Source: Chamaea fasciata (lineage: Eukaryota; Chordata; Aves; Passeriformes; Sylviidae). Taken from it: a stretch of DNA of 64,000 nucleotides. How positions within the stretch are numbered: position 1 is the stretch's first letter; the number at the start of each line of letters is the position of its first letter. Shown here one piece after another: positions 21,201-33,978 of this stretch. The position numbers and the translations under genes were made by a program. A model generated the notes under the pieces. That model saw only the letters and a list, made by a program, of their open reading frames with translations. It made no database searches and was not told the origin of the DNA. Location of the stretch: NCBI GenBank assembly GCA_029207755.1, contig JARCOQ010000010.1, positions 310,001 to 374,000 on the forward strand, written 5' to 3'.

Positions 21201-24200
21201 TACTTGCTGCACGGCAACTCAATTGGAAAACAAAGAAATTAATGATACAGACAGAAGATCTGTTCCCAAAGCAGGGTGAAATTCTGGTGGAAGGGCTTCT
21301 GCTGCTTGAATTTTAAACACTGTGCTGTGAAACCTCTGACGTCATCTGTGGGTTAGTGGTTGTATCACCTGGGATAGTCCATCCAGGCCCTGTTGATGCA
21401 AACGTGCTTTTCACTGGTGCTGCTCCCTATTTTGGAGAATATCTGAAAATAAGGTGTGAGCAAGTACTGAAAATTTCAATTTTTGCTCCTATTTACCCAC
21501 TTGCCTGCTGGTTTAATTTTGAAGTAGGGTGTCAGATAGAATCTGTCTAATGGCAGTGGTGTAAAAAGCATGCCTTCAGTTCCAAACTGAAACCCCTTGC
21601 AGTCAGCAGATGTCCCAGCTCAAGGAAAATGGGTTGCAAGCCCAAAACATTCACTTTCCCTGCCTCATTTCTAATGGTCTTACCAAGGAAATAGCCAGAC
21701 TTGGATTGTGCTTACTCTTTGCAATGAAGAAGTTGTTGATGCTGCGTTTTCATGCTCCCATCGTCGTTGTACTCCAAATGTCTGTTCTGTGGAATGGGCA
21801 GGATTAGGCTGTTTAAGACAAAGCCACTCCACATTTACAGTGCCTGTAAGGTCCATAGTAAGAGCCCTAAATAGAAGTATCATTTTCAAGATGCCTTCTA
21901 TTTTACAAGCAGCCAAACAGAAAATGAAACCCTGGGTTGAATTGTAGTCTTCCTGAAGGAAGTGTCAAAGCCTAACAAGAGAGCTTGACCCAACTTTGTA
22001 CTTGTTGTTGAGTGAAATAAACTTTAATTCTTAATGAATCCAAACACTGTTAATGAATCCAATACTACTACTTTACTGAAAAAAGCTGTAATTACTGGAC
22101 AATCCCCTGATTTTCAGCTGCTGTAAATCACTCTATCTTCACAGAATGGAGAGGGGCACTTCATTTAACAACACTGAAGAATTAAGACAGGGAAATGGCA
22201 TAAAAATCAGAAAGGATCTTAGAATCAGGGGAAACAGAGTAATGAAAAACATATAAAGTTGGGCGTTGCTTCTGTGAAAAGACAAGTTGTACATCCATGT
22301 ACATGTAGCTGCATTAAGGAAAAGCGTTAGTATTCAAGCCGAATGATGTCATGGGAAAACCGATTTGTTTTTTTTAAGCATGCAAAACTTCTGTCAGTTG
22401 AAAGGCGATAAGAACAGCATATTAATCAATTTGCCTCCTTACCTGTTGTTTTGTGAAGTAGTTAGGATTGCTGGCATTTGCCATCTGGAATTTTATGCCA
22501 GTGGCAGATCCCTGACTGTGATGGTAGAAGGGTAAGGACCTCATCCAAATGCATCAACAGGAATAGTGTCTCACTGTGAAACTGCCAAGTATTTCAGACC
22601 GGTGCCTAATAATGCAAAACCTTGTTGTAAATATGTGTGAAGTGTAATTTATCTAATGTAATTATGAGATGTTTAGAGCCAGTCATTTGAAATAGACTCC
22701 ACTTCTCTGTTAACTTTTGACATTGGAAAGACTGTAATCATGTTGCAGACCATCAGCCCTTGGATTAAAATTTCAACCTACAGTGAGCTTCAAACTGCTT
22801 TGCATTTACCCTTAGAAGAAAAGGGAGGTTGAATAATTTTTGTTACGTTGATTTATCTTAGGAAAATGGGTGTCAAGGTTCTGAATTACAGTAATTATTG
22901 TAAGCATGTAAAATATTATCAACTACAAGATCCACATGATGTGGTGTGGATGGATTAGTGCACATGCTAAGACCAATTTGAGAACATTTCAATTTTTGCT
23001 ACGTTTGCGAGGGCTAGTTACATCCACTTAAAATACAGATTGGCTCTAAAATGGCAGTGGTTTGCAGGTCCTAAGTGTTAGGACTTTGGTTAAAGCAAAA
23101 GGAACAAAATAATTCTTTTTCTTTTAGCTTGTCATGCAGTTTGTGCTAAGGCTTTCAGTAGTACTTTATTGTGACAGCTCATTTTCCTTTTCATTTGATG
23201 CCCTCATATACACCTTGTCACTCTATTAAACTAGAAAGATTTAGTTTCTTAAAGAGCCTTCAGTGAAACTGTTATAAAGCCTTTTCTCAAAACAACAAAT
23301 ACGGAGCCTGAACACATGAGATTACATTGTTTTAGTTTATGTTGCTTTTTTGAGGAAATAAAAACAGGAGAGAGCAAGAGTTTATTGCTTAATAAGTATC
23401 AGCTATTATCATCAAAAGGGTTCATAATTTTGAGTTTCATTTTTATTTTGACCAGAACACTTTTAGATAATAAATGTTGCAATTGAATCTTGTTTTTTTT
23501 AGGAAGTTGTTAAAACAAGCTAAATGCTTTCCATTTATGGATAACAAACTGATGCTCTAAGTTTAGGAATTACTGTGCCAAAATTTGAGTATTTCTTTGA
23601 TTTCCTTGTAACCCATAAAACTGACTGTTTCTGGGTATTCTGGGACCTTTGAACTAGGGGTCTTACCTCAGGTGGGATGTCAAAAGAATATATAGATTGT
23701 GATGCTGTTTTCTCTCCATTACTAGGAGCAGTTTTTGATCCGGGCAAGTTGTGATTCAGACAATGCCGCTAGATTTCTACTTGAGAATCTGCCTTTTGTG
23801 GCCTGTTTTATGGGTATTTTCACTTTTTTCATTGCAAGTTTTTAGGATTTTCTAAGTGTGTGTTTATAAAAAAGCAGCACCCAAATTAATTGCATCTTAT
23901 CAGTACGTAAGAACTACTTTATGGCATTTTAACCTGAAAACGCTATGATAGCGTGTGTGGAAATGGAATTTAACTCACTTGGCGGACTTGAAATATATCC
24001 CTAAGCAGTAATTGCAATATCTTTTCAAATTCTCGAGCAGGAAACCAACCTTTTTCTAAATGGAATTTTTATGAACTGTTTTAAGGACTGTTTACTGGAA
24101 AGCTGCCTAATCACTGCATTTCCTGGGTAGTGACTGAAATATGTGTGCTGAATTAGTAGCAGGAAGATGCTCAACTACTCTGGCAGGGAAGAGTTGATAC

Positions 24201-25711
24201 TGCTTTTGCTAATGCATGTAAATCACAGAGAAAATTCTGAATATGGAGAAAATTTTTATCAATAGCCCCATTTAATTGTATCCTTCATTTGAACGGTGCC
24301 TTGCTTCAGCGATTTTTAAGCAAATTTTTGAGACTATTTTTTTAAGTGGTAGAAGTAATAATTAAAACCCGTCCATGAAAAGATTTGGGAATACATTTAA
24401 TTGATAGAAAGATTAGGTATATCAGGGGAAAAATCCACGTTGCTGGCATTCTTCTGGTTTTGGGTCTTGGCGAAGGAACTAAAATGGGTTAAGAGGAAAT
24501 TGCTTGTTCCACAGTGTGCTGTGTGTGGCTTCCTGGGGATTTTACCTTTACGGTGAGTGTTCCTCTGAACACAATGAAGCTGCAGGCGTGTGCTAAATCC
24601 AGTTAAGGAGATTTCCAGTCTAGTCTTTTGGCTCTGGAAGAGTCCCTAACTGTGCACCTGGGACATAGGATTGTCCAAAAGTGTCCCCATTGCACATTGC
24701 AAGGAATCCTGGTCTTCATTCTGCTGGTTTAGTTTGATGTTTCCATATTCTTCTAAAAAAGAATCATTGCTTTCTGTCCAGTGCCTGCATTCACAGCTGT
24801 CTGGTTTTTACCTTTTCTTCAGCTGCCTCTTCTCCACACAAGTGCCCTTGTCTACTTAACTCTTTCTTTTATGGCAGCTGTTCAATAGCTGGAGTTAAAC
24901 TTCTTGCCCTACTCTGAATTTCCAATTTCCCGTTTGAGGATGAGGCAATCACCGCTGACTTCCCAGAGGGCACTCCTTCGCTTAGTTATCCAGCTCTTAG
25001 CAGCTTTGAAAGGGACAGAGAAATGGAAGGGAGTAGCTTTGGTTCATAAATATTTTTGCATTAATGATAATTAAAGTTAAGGTCAATGACTGTAGTACAG
25101 ATGACTACCAATAGTGCTTTATAGCCCCTTTGGGAACTGAAATTATGTGAAATAATTCAAAATAGCCTCCCTCGAATGGTTATTCTGTGAGCAGCAGTAG
25201 CTCTGTTTTAAGGCTGGCGTGGTGTCAGGAGGTCTCTGGGCATACCAGGAGTTTCAGGTTGCTCACTTTTCTGTTATTTTTGCCCATCTCCAAGTGTTTC
25301 CATTCTACATTCGGTCTTCCCGAAAATATTTGTGTGTCTTCCTTCATTTGGACATTGCAAAGCATGACTGCTTTTGTGGAGGACTTTTCACCCTTTCCCG
25401 GTCTTGTGCCTTTTGTTTCTTTTGGATGTAAATCCAAGCAAGCTGCCAGACTTTTACATCTTATTGGGATTTAGCAGTGGTGTCAGCGAGTACAAAAAAG
25501 AGTTCAACATGTTTTATTGTTATCAAAAGCATTTCCAGGAGTGGGAATGAGGGACAGGAATCCAGGGCACAGGGATGGTGGATCCCTGCTTATCTCTGTA
25601 GTATTTTAGAGTGTGTTTCAGTGTATCCCTGAACCTCTTTTGCAAATATTGTTAAAAAGGCAGTGCTTCCCCAAAGCAAGAAATGAACCCGGGAAAAATA
25701 ATCTCACAGTC
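18226..25711. other. Gene-poor AT-rich interval, no recognised gene
   Basis: About 7.5 kb without a supported exon or recognised transposon. Open frames near 20460-20798, 21050-21316 and 25187-25474 lack family motifs, splice context and consistent phase. Short A-rich CCAAA-type simple sequence lies near 18478-18522. I would treat the whole interval as intronic or intergenic DNA of the decayed VDAC3 locus. Confidence 0.45.
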
Positions 25712-26520
25712 TGTCTTGGTTTGGGAAGACAGGTATTTGCTAGGTAATAAAAAAAAACAACAACTGCAGTTTCCTTTGGGATGGAGAGTGTAAATCCCCC
25801 CTTCACCCCTTTTTTTTCTTTTTCAATTATAAATTTAAAATCAGAGGCTCTTAGGCAAAGATTTGGGAAATAGGAATAGCAGTTCTTTACTAGTATGTAT
25901 TACAAAGCAAGCAAACACAAAAAAACCCCCACCAAACAACTACAGCATTAATGACAAACGAAAACAGTACCAAGAACTTTGAGGGCTTTGTTTCACAAAA
26001 CCCAGGGCAGTTTGGTTTCGGTGTCCCTGCAGGATCCTCAGAGCACCAAGCTGAAAACAGTGGAAAAGTCCCGGGCTGGTCGCTGGGATGGCAGGGTGTC
26101 CCGGCAGGCAGGGGCAGGATGTCCCGGCAGCGCAGGGGGTGCAGGGTCACGCTGCAGCAAGAGGAGCAGCGCCGAAGGAGCCGAAGGCGAGGCCGTGCCT
26201 GGACCAGCTCCCGCGGGTGAAGGGAAAACTCAGGATTCAGGCCGAACCGGTGATAGTAGATTTCCCAGGACTGGATCCCTTTGGCCACAGTGAAACTCCT
26301 CCAGCCAGCAACAGCCGTTCTCTCCCTCCCTGAACGCCGGAAAAAGAAGAGCTGGCAGCTGTCTCAAGCTTTGTCTTTTACTTGCATTTTCTCCTTCTTC
26401 CACCTTTGTCCACCTCTTTGTTTTGGTTAAGTACTCTTAAGTATCCAACGCTTGGTTTCTTTGGTAACTTATGGGGAAAAAATTCTTTAGAGAAAGAAGG
26501 AACAAACCTAACCCCCAACA
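25712..26520 (-). repeat. 3' LTR of the provirus
   Basis: On the minus strand it starts TGTTGGGGGTTAGGTTTG and ends AAACCAAGACA, giving TG...CA ends. The same LTR family recurs at 44640-45313 (minus) and 52132-52865 (plus), which fixes its edges. It contains a GC-rich segment near 26010-26240, and its internal open frames on both strands are shadows. Confidence 0.85.
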
Positions 26521-26899
26521 TTATCCATCCCGAATTTTTTTTCCATACGAACATATTACATTGAGTTTTAACTGTTAAAATACATATATATAAATATGTA
26601 TGCAAATATGGATACAGTTACATTGTCATGGGTAGTTCACTTCAAAACAAGGTCCATTTGAGGTATACATTGGGTCTCTCTATCTTTTTGCATCACTCAC
26701 TAGGTGCAACCTGGTCCCTGAGCGAAGACAACCTCACGGATGGGATTGTCTTTGCTGGAGGCAGGATTAATCCAAACAGTTTTTCTCAGCATACTTCTCA
26801 TGTGTACTACTGGAACTTTATTTTTTTTTGTCGTTTGCAAGGGCTCAGATTGGGCAGGACCTGCTCGGTTGGTGGAACCTCGAGTGTTCACCAACCAGG

Positions 26900-27500
26900 T
26901 GGCCTTTGCTAAATTAATATCTCAATTCTTGAAGGCTCTCCTACCCAGTGCCTTCAAGGTAGTTTTAAGCAGGCCATTGCACTGTTCAACTTTTCTGGCC
27001 GCTGGTACACGATAAGGAATATGGTACACTTACTTGATGCTATGTTTTCTAGCCCAGGTGCTTATAAGACTATTCTTGAAATGGGTCTCATTGTCCGACT
27101 CGATTCTCTCAGGGGTGCCATGTCTCTACAGGACTTGTTTTTCCAGGCCCAGGATGGTGTTCTGGGCAGTAGCATGAGGCACAGGGTAGGTCTCCAACCA
27201 TCCAGTGGTGGCTTCCACTATGGTTAGCACATAGCGCTTGCCCTGGCGGGTTTGGGGAAGGGTGATGTAGTCAATTTGCCAGGCTTCTTTATATTTATAT
27301 TTGGACTACCGTTTACCACACCATAAGGGCTTCACTGGCTTGGCTTGCTTGATTGCAGCACATGTCTCACAGTCATGGATAACCTGAGAAATACTGTCCA
27401 TGGTTAAATCCACCCCTCGGTTTCGGGCCCACTTATAGGTGGCATCTCTGCCCTGATGACTCGAGGCATCATGGGCCCGTTGAGCTAGGAACAACTTTCT
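26900..27500 (-). pseudogene. ERV integrase remnant
   Basis: The 27494-27306 frame holds the zinc-binding HHCC region (H...H...CETC). Downstream to about 26900, frames read with interruptions as the catalytic core, with an Asp after a WQIDY-type motif, a second Asp in SDN and a Glu in KVEQCNG. At least two in-frame stops lie in the core, so no full integrase remains. Confidence 0.75.
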
Positions 27501-27559
27501 TTTGTGTTGCTAATCTAAATCTATCTTTGACACTTCTATTTTGGCAGCTTGATCTACCT

Positions 27560-28300
27560 GCTTGTTGTTTTGGTGTTCCTCATTAGCCCGACTCTTGGGA
27601 ACATGGGCATCTACATGGCAGACTTTCACAGGCAGCTTCTCTACACGAGTGGCAACGTCTTTCTATTCATCAGCAGCTCAGATTGGTTTTTTCTGACGCT
27701 GCCAGTTGGCCTTTTTCTACTTTTCCAGCCAGCCCCACAGAGCATTGGCTACTATTTACGAATCAGTGTAGAGGTAGAGCTTTGGCTACTTTTTTTTTTT
27801 CAGCGATGTTAAGGGATAATTGAACAGCTTGGAGTTCAGCAAGTTGACTTGATTTCTTTTCTCCTTCAGTGGCTTCTGCAACTTGTCATGTGGGGCTCTA
27901 TATGGCTGCTTTTTACTTATGGTTCATTCTTACAATGCGACAGGAACCGTCAGTGAAAAGAGCGTAGTGTGTTTCTTTTGCCGGCAGTTGGTTGTACGGA
28001 GGAGCTTCTTCAGCCCGTGTCACTTGTTCTTGCTTTTCTTCATCCGTGAGACTAAAGTTTTCTTTTTCTGGCTAGTTTGTAATTATCTCTATAATCCTAG
28101 GGCGATTTGGGTTTCTAATACGGGCACGCTGTGTGATGAGGGCAATCCATTTGCTTTATGTGGCGTCGGTGGCATGGTGGGTGGAGGGAGCCTTTCCTTT
28201 AAACATCCACCCCAGCACTGGTAGTCGGGGTGCCAAGAGGAGTTGTGCTTTTGTGTCAATCACTTTTGAGGCAGCTTGAACTCTTTCATAGGCGGCCAAG
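27560..28300 (-). pseudogene. ERV RNase H remnant
   Basis: Broken minus-strand frames include a YTDS motif near 27770 followed by a tryptophan-rich stretch typical of retroviral RNase H. Stops interrupt the frame on both sides. It sits between RT and integrase, as expected for pol order. Confidence 0.55.
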
Positions 28301-28656
28301 ATCTCTTTCTTTGTGGGAGTGTAGTTGGCTTCAGATCCTCTGTAACTTCGACTTCAGAATCTCAGTGGTCGGCCTCAGGTCTTTTAGGCACTTTTTGCTA
28401 AAGGCTCCAGGACAAACTGTTGTTTCCGGCTGCAGAGTAAAGCACATTTTTCACATCTGGTCTTGTTCTGACTGGGCCAAGGGCTACTACATGAGCAATC
28501 TTTTGCTTGATCTGGGCAAAGGGGTGTTGCTGTTCAGGGCCTTAGTGGAAATTGGTTTTTTTTGTTGGTAACCAGGTAGAGAGGGCTCACGATCTGACTG
28601 TACTCAGGAATGTGCATCTTCTAAAAACTTATGGCTCTTAGGAAAGCTTGTGTTTC

Positions 28657-29460
28657 CTATTTGCTGGTCGGTGGGGACATTGCTGTGATCTTATCAACGA
28701 CCTCAGTGGGGATCTGCCGCCGTCCATCTTGCCACTTTACTCCTAGGGACTGGATCTGTCTGGCAGGTTCTTTGACTTTGCTTTTTTTGATGGCAAACCC
28801 GGCTTTTAGCAGAATCTGGATGATCCTCTCTCCTTTCTCGAACACTTCAGCTGCAGTCTTTCCCCACACAATGATGTCATCGATGTACTGTAGATGTTCT
28901 GGAGCCTCACCCTTCTCCAGTGCAGCCTGGATCAGCCCATGGCAGATGGTGGGGCTGTGTTTCCACCCCTGGGGCAGCCGGTTCCAGGTGTACTGCACGC
29001 CCCTCCAGGTGAAAGCAAACTGAGGCCTGCATTCTGCAGCCAGAGGAATGGAGAAAAATGCATTGGCGATGTCAATAGTGGCATACCACCTCGCTGCCTT
29101 GGACTCCAGCTCGTACTGAAGTTCCAGCATGTCCGGCACAGCAGCGCTCAGCGGTGGAGTCACTTCATTCAATGTACGGTAGTCCACAGTCAGTCTCCAT
29201 TCTCCATCAGACTTGCGCACAGGCCAGATTGAGCTGTTGAAGGGTGAGTGGGTTTTGCTGACCACCTCTTGGCTCTCCAGCTCACGGATCATTTTGTGGA
29301 TGGGGATCACGGCGTTTTGATTTGTCTGATACTGCTGATGGTGCACCGTCGAGGTGGCAACAAGTACTTGTTGTTCTTTTACCTTCAGGAGTCCCACTGC
29401 AGATGGGTTCTCTGATAGTCTCGGCAAGGTGTTCAACTGCTTAATGTTCTCTGTCTCCAC
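28657..29460 (-). CDS. ERV reverse transcriptase fragment
   Basis: An uninterrupted 267-codon frame covers the fingers and palm of a retroviral reverse transcriptase. Visible motifs are WPVRKSDGEWRLTVDYR, TIDIANAFFSIPL (first catalytic Asp), LPQGWKHSPTICHGL and YIDDIIVWG (catalytic Asp pair). The connection and RNase H regions that should follow are broken. It is the best-preserved part of this provirus. It is classed as a remnant, because the flanking pol sequence and gag carry stops. YIDD with LPQGW favours an ERVL-like element. Confidence 0.88.
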   Translation of the reverse strand: METENIKQLNTLPRLSENPSAVGLLKVKEQQVLVATSTVHHQQYQTNQNAVIPIHKMIRELESQEVVSKTHSPFNSSIWPVRKSDGEWRLTVDYRTLNEVTPPLSAAVPDMLELQYELESKAARWYATIDIANAFFSIPLAAECRPQFAFTWRGVQYTWNRLPQGWKHSPTICHGLIQAALEKGEAPEHLQYIDDIIVWGKTAAEVFEKGERIIQILLKAGFAIKKSKVKEPARQIQSLGVKWQDGRRQIPTEVVDKITAMSPPTSK

Positions 29461-29478
29461 AGCAGCTATTCCAAAAGC

Positions 29479-29754
29479 TTATCTGAGTCTTTTATGGTCT
29501 TTATAATATCCATTCTTGAGGAAGTCTATGCCCAGAATACACGGAGCCTCTGGGCCGGTCACAATCGGAAGTTTCTGACACTTTTTCCTGGTCAGGCTCA
29601 CTTTGGCTTCAATCAGAGTCAATTTTTGTGATCCTCTCGTCACCTCGGCAATGGAAATCGGTTCTGCCCTCAAATGTCCCGATGGCATTAGAATACACTG
29701 CGACCTAGTATTTACTAAAGTTTCATATTTTTGTGGTTCTGATGTGCTAGGCAA
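29479..29754 (-). pseudogene. ERV protease remnant
   Basis: This 91-codon frame lies just upstream of RT. It contains ILGIDFL, the flap/C-terminal motif of retroviral aspartic proteases. The active-site triad position reads NTR where D-T/S-G is expected, so the enzyme is dead. It runs towards RT with a short non-open gap. Confidence 0.65.
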
Positions 29755-29820
29755 CCGAATTTACACAGTCCAAAAAACTCGATTTTCTCGTGCCTCTTCC
29801 TGGCTAGAGGCAAGGCTCCT

Positions 29821-31150
29821 TTAGCACTGGTTATTATTCTCTTCTTGGACATACATGGTAGAGGTTCCTTCGAGGGAATCTGACACAGCATTCTCACTTC
29901 CGTAATACTTGGCAGCTTGCTCATGGGAGGCTGAGGCTACTTTCATTCTAGTGGAACTCTCTCTGTTGGTGTTTCTCTCTTTGAGCTCACGTACCCGTGC
30001 TGCCAGGACAGAACTAGGTTTCCGATGCCATGCTCCCATGTCCTCCTCGTGGTCTCGCAAATAAAACCACAGGTCAGCTCGAGGGGTGTGCCCTCTCTCT
30101 CTCGCTGGGGAATGTTGGGCTCTAATTTTGGGGCTTGTGACTCGCACCGGTGCTACATGGGAACTGTTTCTTCTCATCTCCTCTCTTATTTTTTTCATCT
30201 CTTCTTCGAGTTCTTTCACCACTGCAGAGACATGAGCCTGCATTGGGCCACTGACCATACTTTCATAATTTCCGGGCTTGTTGGCAACAGAACCTACTGT
30301 CTTTCGGTTATCCTCAGCATTAATTGTTGCGATGAATGTGGCGTATTGAGATGGTCCATGAGTTGCTAGATTCTACATGTGCCCTGTGCATCTAATCTTG
30401 TCGGGGTTATTATCATGCTGTCTGGTCTTTTTAAAAAGTACTTCTAACACTGCCACTTCTCTCAACTGTTGGATTTCTTCTTCAAGGGTCTTCCATCGCA
30501 TTTTATGGTTGTGCTCTTGCATTTTGTCTCTGTGGACAAATCTCTCTCTCACACTTATTAGAAGTCGTTTCCAAAGGGAAAGGGGCTTTTGTTCTCTAAC
30601 AAATACCTGATTTATACCTGAGTCCTGGGTCAAGGGTCCCAAATTCCTTGCTTCAGCACTATCCAGTTGTACACTTGTACCCATAAGGTCCCAGACTCGA
30701 AGTAGCCAGGCTGTATAAGCCTCACGTCCTCGTCGTACAATATCTTTTTGCAGATTACGTAGACTTTCGTACGTCAGGGACTCAGTGATGATCTCAACCT
30801 GTGGCTCTTCTGTGGATTGTGAGGACCCTCCTTTCTTATCCTTAATACCAGAATCTGACGATTTCACTTTACACTTCCTTGTTTCCACAGGGGCGACTGC
30901 TGCTGGCTGTGACTGCCCTTGTGGTTCAGCTGGAACTTGGACAGTTGTAACGTCTGTGGGTTCCACTGCTGCACCATCAGTCTCCGCCTTCTCGGGGCAG
31001 GGGGAGAGTTTTTCATGAGCTGGGGAAATATACTCCCTCAGCATCTGGCCCATCTCTTTTACCAGAACTTCAACCCAATCCGGTTGGGTCCTTTCTGAGG
31101 CAGGCTGTGGGGCAGAGTCAGGCTCTGGGGTATCATCCCTATTCTGTGGA
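29821..31150 (-). pseudogene. ERV gag remnant
   Basis: Two broken minus-strand frames (31053-30373 and 30258-29821) occupy the gag position between leader and protease. They are rich in Glu, Lys and Arg and have a proline-rich N-terminal half, but I see no clear CCHC knuckle. The assignment rests on position. Confidence 0.6.
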
Positions 31151-31671
31151 GTAGGTATCAGGGTGGTTATCTAGGTCAATCTTTTCTTATCTCTGAATGC
31201 TAAATAGAATACGCATATTAGCATTCAAAGAGGATTTAAACTCTTCAAAAACTGGTGAGGCAGACCCAAAGGGATGGGTAAAGGGTTGGGAAAAAAACTC
31301 TCTCGGTGTCATTTCCTCACAGTAGGTACTATTGTTAAAGTAACTCCAAAAACACACAGTTAGTGTACAATAGCCCTGAATCCATGTGCCTGCCTTCCAG
31401 AGGAAATTAAAAATCCATGAGTTCTTCACTTTATTAAGCTATAAAATAAACTGGATGACAGTCACAGTAGCCTTAGTTATAGGGCCCATGTTTAGATAAG
31501 GGCCTGCAAATGGAAGGAATACAGCCACAATCACATGCGATCCAAACTAGGGTAAGTTAGACCACATGATGCTGCTTAATGAGGTTTTTATATCCAACGC
31601 ACACAAAAGAAAATACTAGGTTAGTTAAGAACCGCTATTTCTCTTCCTTTTTCTCAGTGCCCTCAAGCCCC

Positions 31672-31689
31672 ACATTGGGTACCAAAATC
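31672..31689 (-). other. Degenerate retroviral primer-binding site
   Basis: Directly after the 5' LTR, the minus strand reads TTTTGGTACCCAATGTGGGG. The related element at 52866 reads TGGCGCCCAAGTGTGGGGC at the same place. Both resemble the tRNA-Lys type TGGCGCCCAACGTGGGGC, with CpG decay in this copy. Confidence 0.55.
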
Positions 31690-31925
31690 TGTCTTGGTTT
31701 GGGAAGACAGGTATCTGCCAGGTAATAAAAAAAAAAAAAAACAACAACAACTGCAGTTTCCTTTAGGATGGAGAGTGTAAACCCCCCCTCAACCCCTTTT
31801 TTTTTTCTTTTTTCAATTATAAATTTACAATCAGAGGCTCTTAGGCAAAGATTTGGGAAATAGGAATAGTAGTTCTTTACTAGTGTGTATTACAAAGCAA
31901 ACAAACACAAAAAAAAAAAAAAACC
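31690..31925 (-). repeat. Truncated 5' LTR of the provirus
   Basis: It matches the 3' LTR from the CCAAGACA end through the A-rich tract, then stops at about 31925, where unrelated sequence begins. About 570 bp of LTR, including the TG end, is missing, so the target-site duplication cannot be tested. The break falls in an A-run, a plausible site for deletion or recombination. Confidence 0.8.
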
Positions 31926-33734
31926 CTGGGGGAGGAAAAGGTGAGGAGAAGCTCCCCAGGGAATATTGCAGAGGAATCTCCAGTTCCAGAAGTACAAAAA
32001 GTGCTCAGCCTCAGGAATTTATCCCAGCTCAGGAACAGCAATAACCTCTCCAAGCCTGAACAATGTGAAAACCGATTTATTTTTTAAGACTTAGTGACTG
32101 AAAACCAATAAAAAGAGTTAATGCAAGGACTGGATTTTGCTTCCGGAGGGAAAAGCCTTGAATTCCATGCTGGAACTCATCCTTTTCCCATCATTTCGGT
32201 GGGAAGTTCCTTGCTGAACAGGGACTTCCCAGGGCTCCTACAGAGTGCGCTTTGCTTTGCTTTAATTCCTCCTGGAGGTAATTGGATCAATTATCTCTGA
32301 CCCGAGCTGAGCTTGCTGTAAAGGGGCAGGAGGTTTGTGGAGCCCCAGGAATGGGGAATATTCCTGGGATACTCCAGGAAATGTTCCTGGGATGGCTCCA
32401 GGGAATCCTGGTGTGCCACAAAAAGCTCAGGAGCCTTTGACGTTTGTTTGGCTGCAGGGAGAGGAGTCCGTTAGAATCAAAAATGTTGCATTTGATGTAG
32501 AATATCCTGAATTTCATTGTTTCAATCTAAGCAGAACTCCCAATCTCAAAGCTTGGTTTTAAAAGAGATTTTTGTGCAGTGGAGATTTTTTTGACGTGCC
32601 TGGAAAATTCTCATCTTCCCGAGGGACATTTTGGGTGAAAGTTCTGGATTCTGGAGGACAATGAGGGGACCCAACGGAGCAGTTTGGGAGCTCCCTGTCC
32701 CCCTGAGCTGTCCTGGTCCTTTCTGGGCTCCTCGGTACCAGCCCTGAGGCTTTGATTGGACGCTTTCCTTGTGAATTTGGGGTAGTTTTTAAAGAAAACC
32801 TTTCGTTGGACACTGTCATCCGTGCTTTTTGGTTGTTGTGGGTTCTGGTGTTGCTTTTGGAGGCTTTGGGAAGGGAACTTTATCCCAAGAAATCCTCCCT
32901 TTTCCAGGGACCTCTCACTAGAGGTCAGCACTGCCGTGCTGCCGGCTCGGGAATGTTGGATGGTTGGGATTAAACCCGCCGAGGCTGCAGCTGCTGGGGC
33001 TTGTTTGGGTGCCTGATGTGCACCAGCCTTGGTCCTGGCACGGGGTGTCCATCCTGGGGTGTCCATCCCTGGCAGTGTCCAAGGCCGGGCTGGACAATAA
33101 CTCTGAGGAGCTGAACCCCGAGACTCATCCTTGTCTCCTGGGAGTTTTTACTGCCCTCCGTGCTGCCTGCACCTGCACTGCAAGGAGGGCAGGATTTTAT
33201 GGCCCCTCTAAAGTCCTGTACACAGCTTTTCCTGCATTTGCTGCTGCTAAACACAGCCTTTGTGGGATCATATGGCACTTTAAGTGCTCTGATTTACAGA
33301 GAGGCAGCAACTCCATCTGTAATAAACATCCTAAAGCTGAGTTTAAGAGCGATCCACTGTATTTATTTGGCACATAAACACTCCCCTGCAAGGCATGTGC
33401 CTGAACTCACAGGAACATCACGGGCACAGCAAGGTCACAGCCAAGGTGAAGGTGACAGGGGAGAAAGGCAAATCTTGGGAATCAGCAAATGGAAAACCGT
33501 CCTTTTCTCCTGGTAAATATTCCGGATACGTGGCTGAGATTTCTTCCTCTCTGATAAAGAGCCTGGTGTTACACAGAACAAGAAAAAGACAACCCCAGGC
33601 TCGGTTTAGCTTTAGCTTTCCAAAGTGATGCGTTTTATCTGTGGATAGAAATTGTTTCCCTGGAATTAGGAAACTCCAGGTGGCTCTGCGAGGTCAATTA
33701 TCTTTGAGCTCCCTCAAGTGGCACTGAAACCTTG
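31926..33734. other. Non-coding interval, possible CR1 scrap
   Basis: No exon is recognised. A segment near 33040-33095 (CATCCCTGGCAGTGTCCAAG... GGGCTGGAC) resembles the 3' part of avian CR1 LINEs. Open frames at 32559-33377 on both strands overlap each other and lack family motifs. Confidence 0.4.
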
Positions 33735-33978
33735 GGGTTTGTCACAGAAATCCTCGAGTTTCTTACCAAAAATCCTCGAGTTTGTCCTAGAAATTCTCGA
33801 GTTTGTCATAGAGATCCTGGAGTTTGTCATAAAAATCCTCGAGTTTGTCATAGAAATCTTGGAGTTCGCAATAGAAATCCTCGAGTTTGTCACTGCAATC
33901 CTCAACTTTGTCACAGAAACCCTCGAGTTTTGTACAAAACCCCTCGAGTTTGTCATTGAATTCCTTGAGTTGGTCCCT
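33735..33978. repeat. 21-bp minisatellite
   Basis: About eleven to twelve copies of a 21-bp unit near TCATAGAAATCCTCGAGTTTG, with 1-4 mismatches per copy. Because 21 is a multiple of three, every frame repeats a 7-residue motif and stays open on both strands. These open frames should not be read as genes. Most units carry an internal CTCGAG. Confidence 0.92.

Larger units (their letters stand above)
25712..31925 (-). mobile_element. Decayed ERVL-like endogenous provirus
   Basis: This is a minus-strand provirus with LTRs at 25712-26520 (3') and 31690-31925 (5', truncated). Between them the order is leader, gag, protease, reverse transcriptase, RNase H and integrase. No envelope gene lies between integrase and the 3' LTR, which fits an ERVL-type (class III) element. 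The RT carries YIDDIIVWG and LPQGW, closer to ERVL/spuma-like enzymes than to ERVK. A degenerate primer-binding site follows the 5' LTR. Stops and frameshifts are scattered through gag, RNase H and integrase, so the element cannot replicate. Confidence 0.88.

Noticed and set aside
20460..21316. Frames of 70-112 codons in the gene-poor interval
   Set aside because: No recognised family, no flanking splice sites in phase, and both strands are open over the same bases.
25951..26333. GC-rich open frames inside the LTR
   Set aside because: The same frames recur in the other LTR copies with frameshifts; they are LTR sequence, not a gene.
33735..33978. CRISPR-like array of short regular repeats
   Set aside because: Units are head-to-tail with no unique spacers, and the genome is vertebrate.
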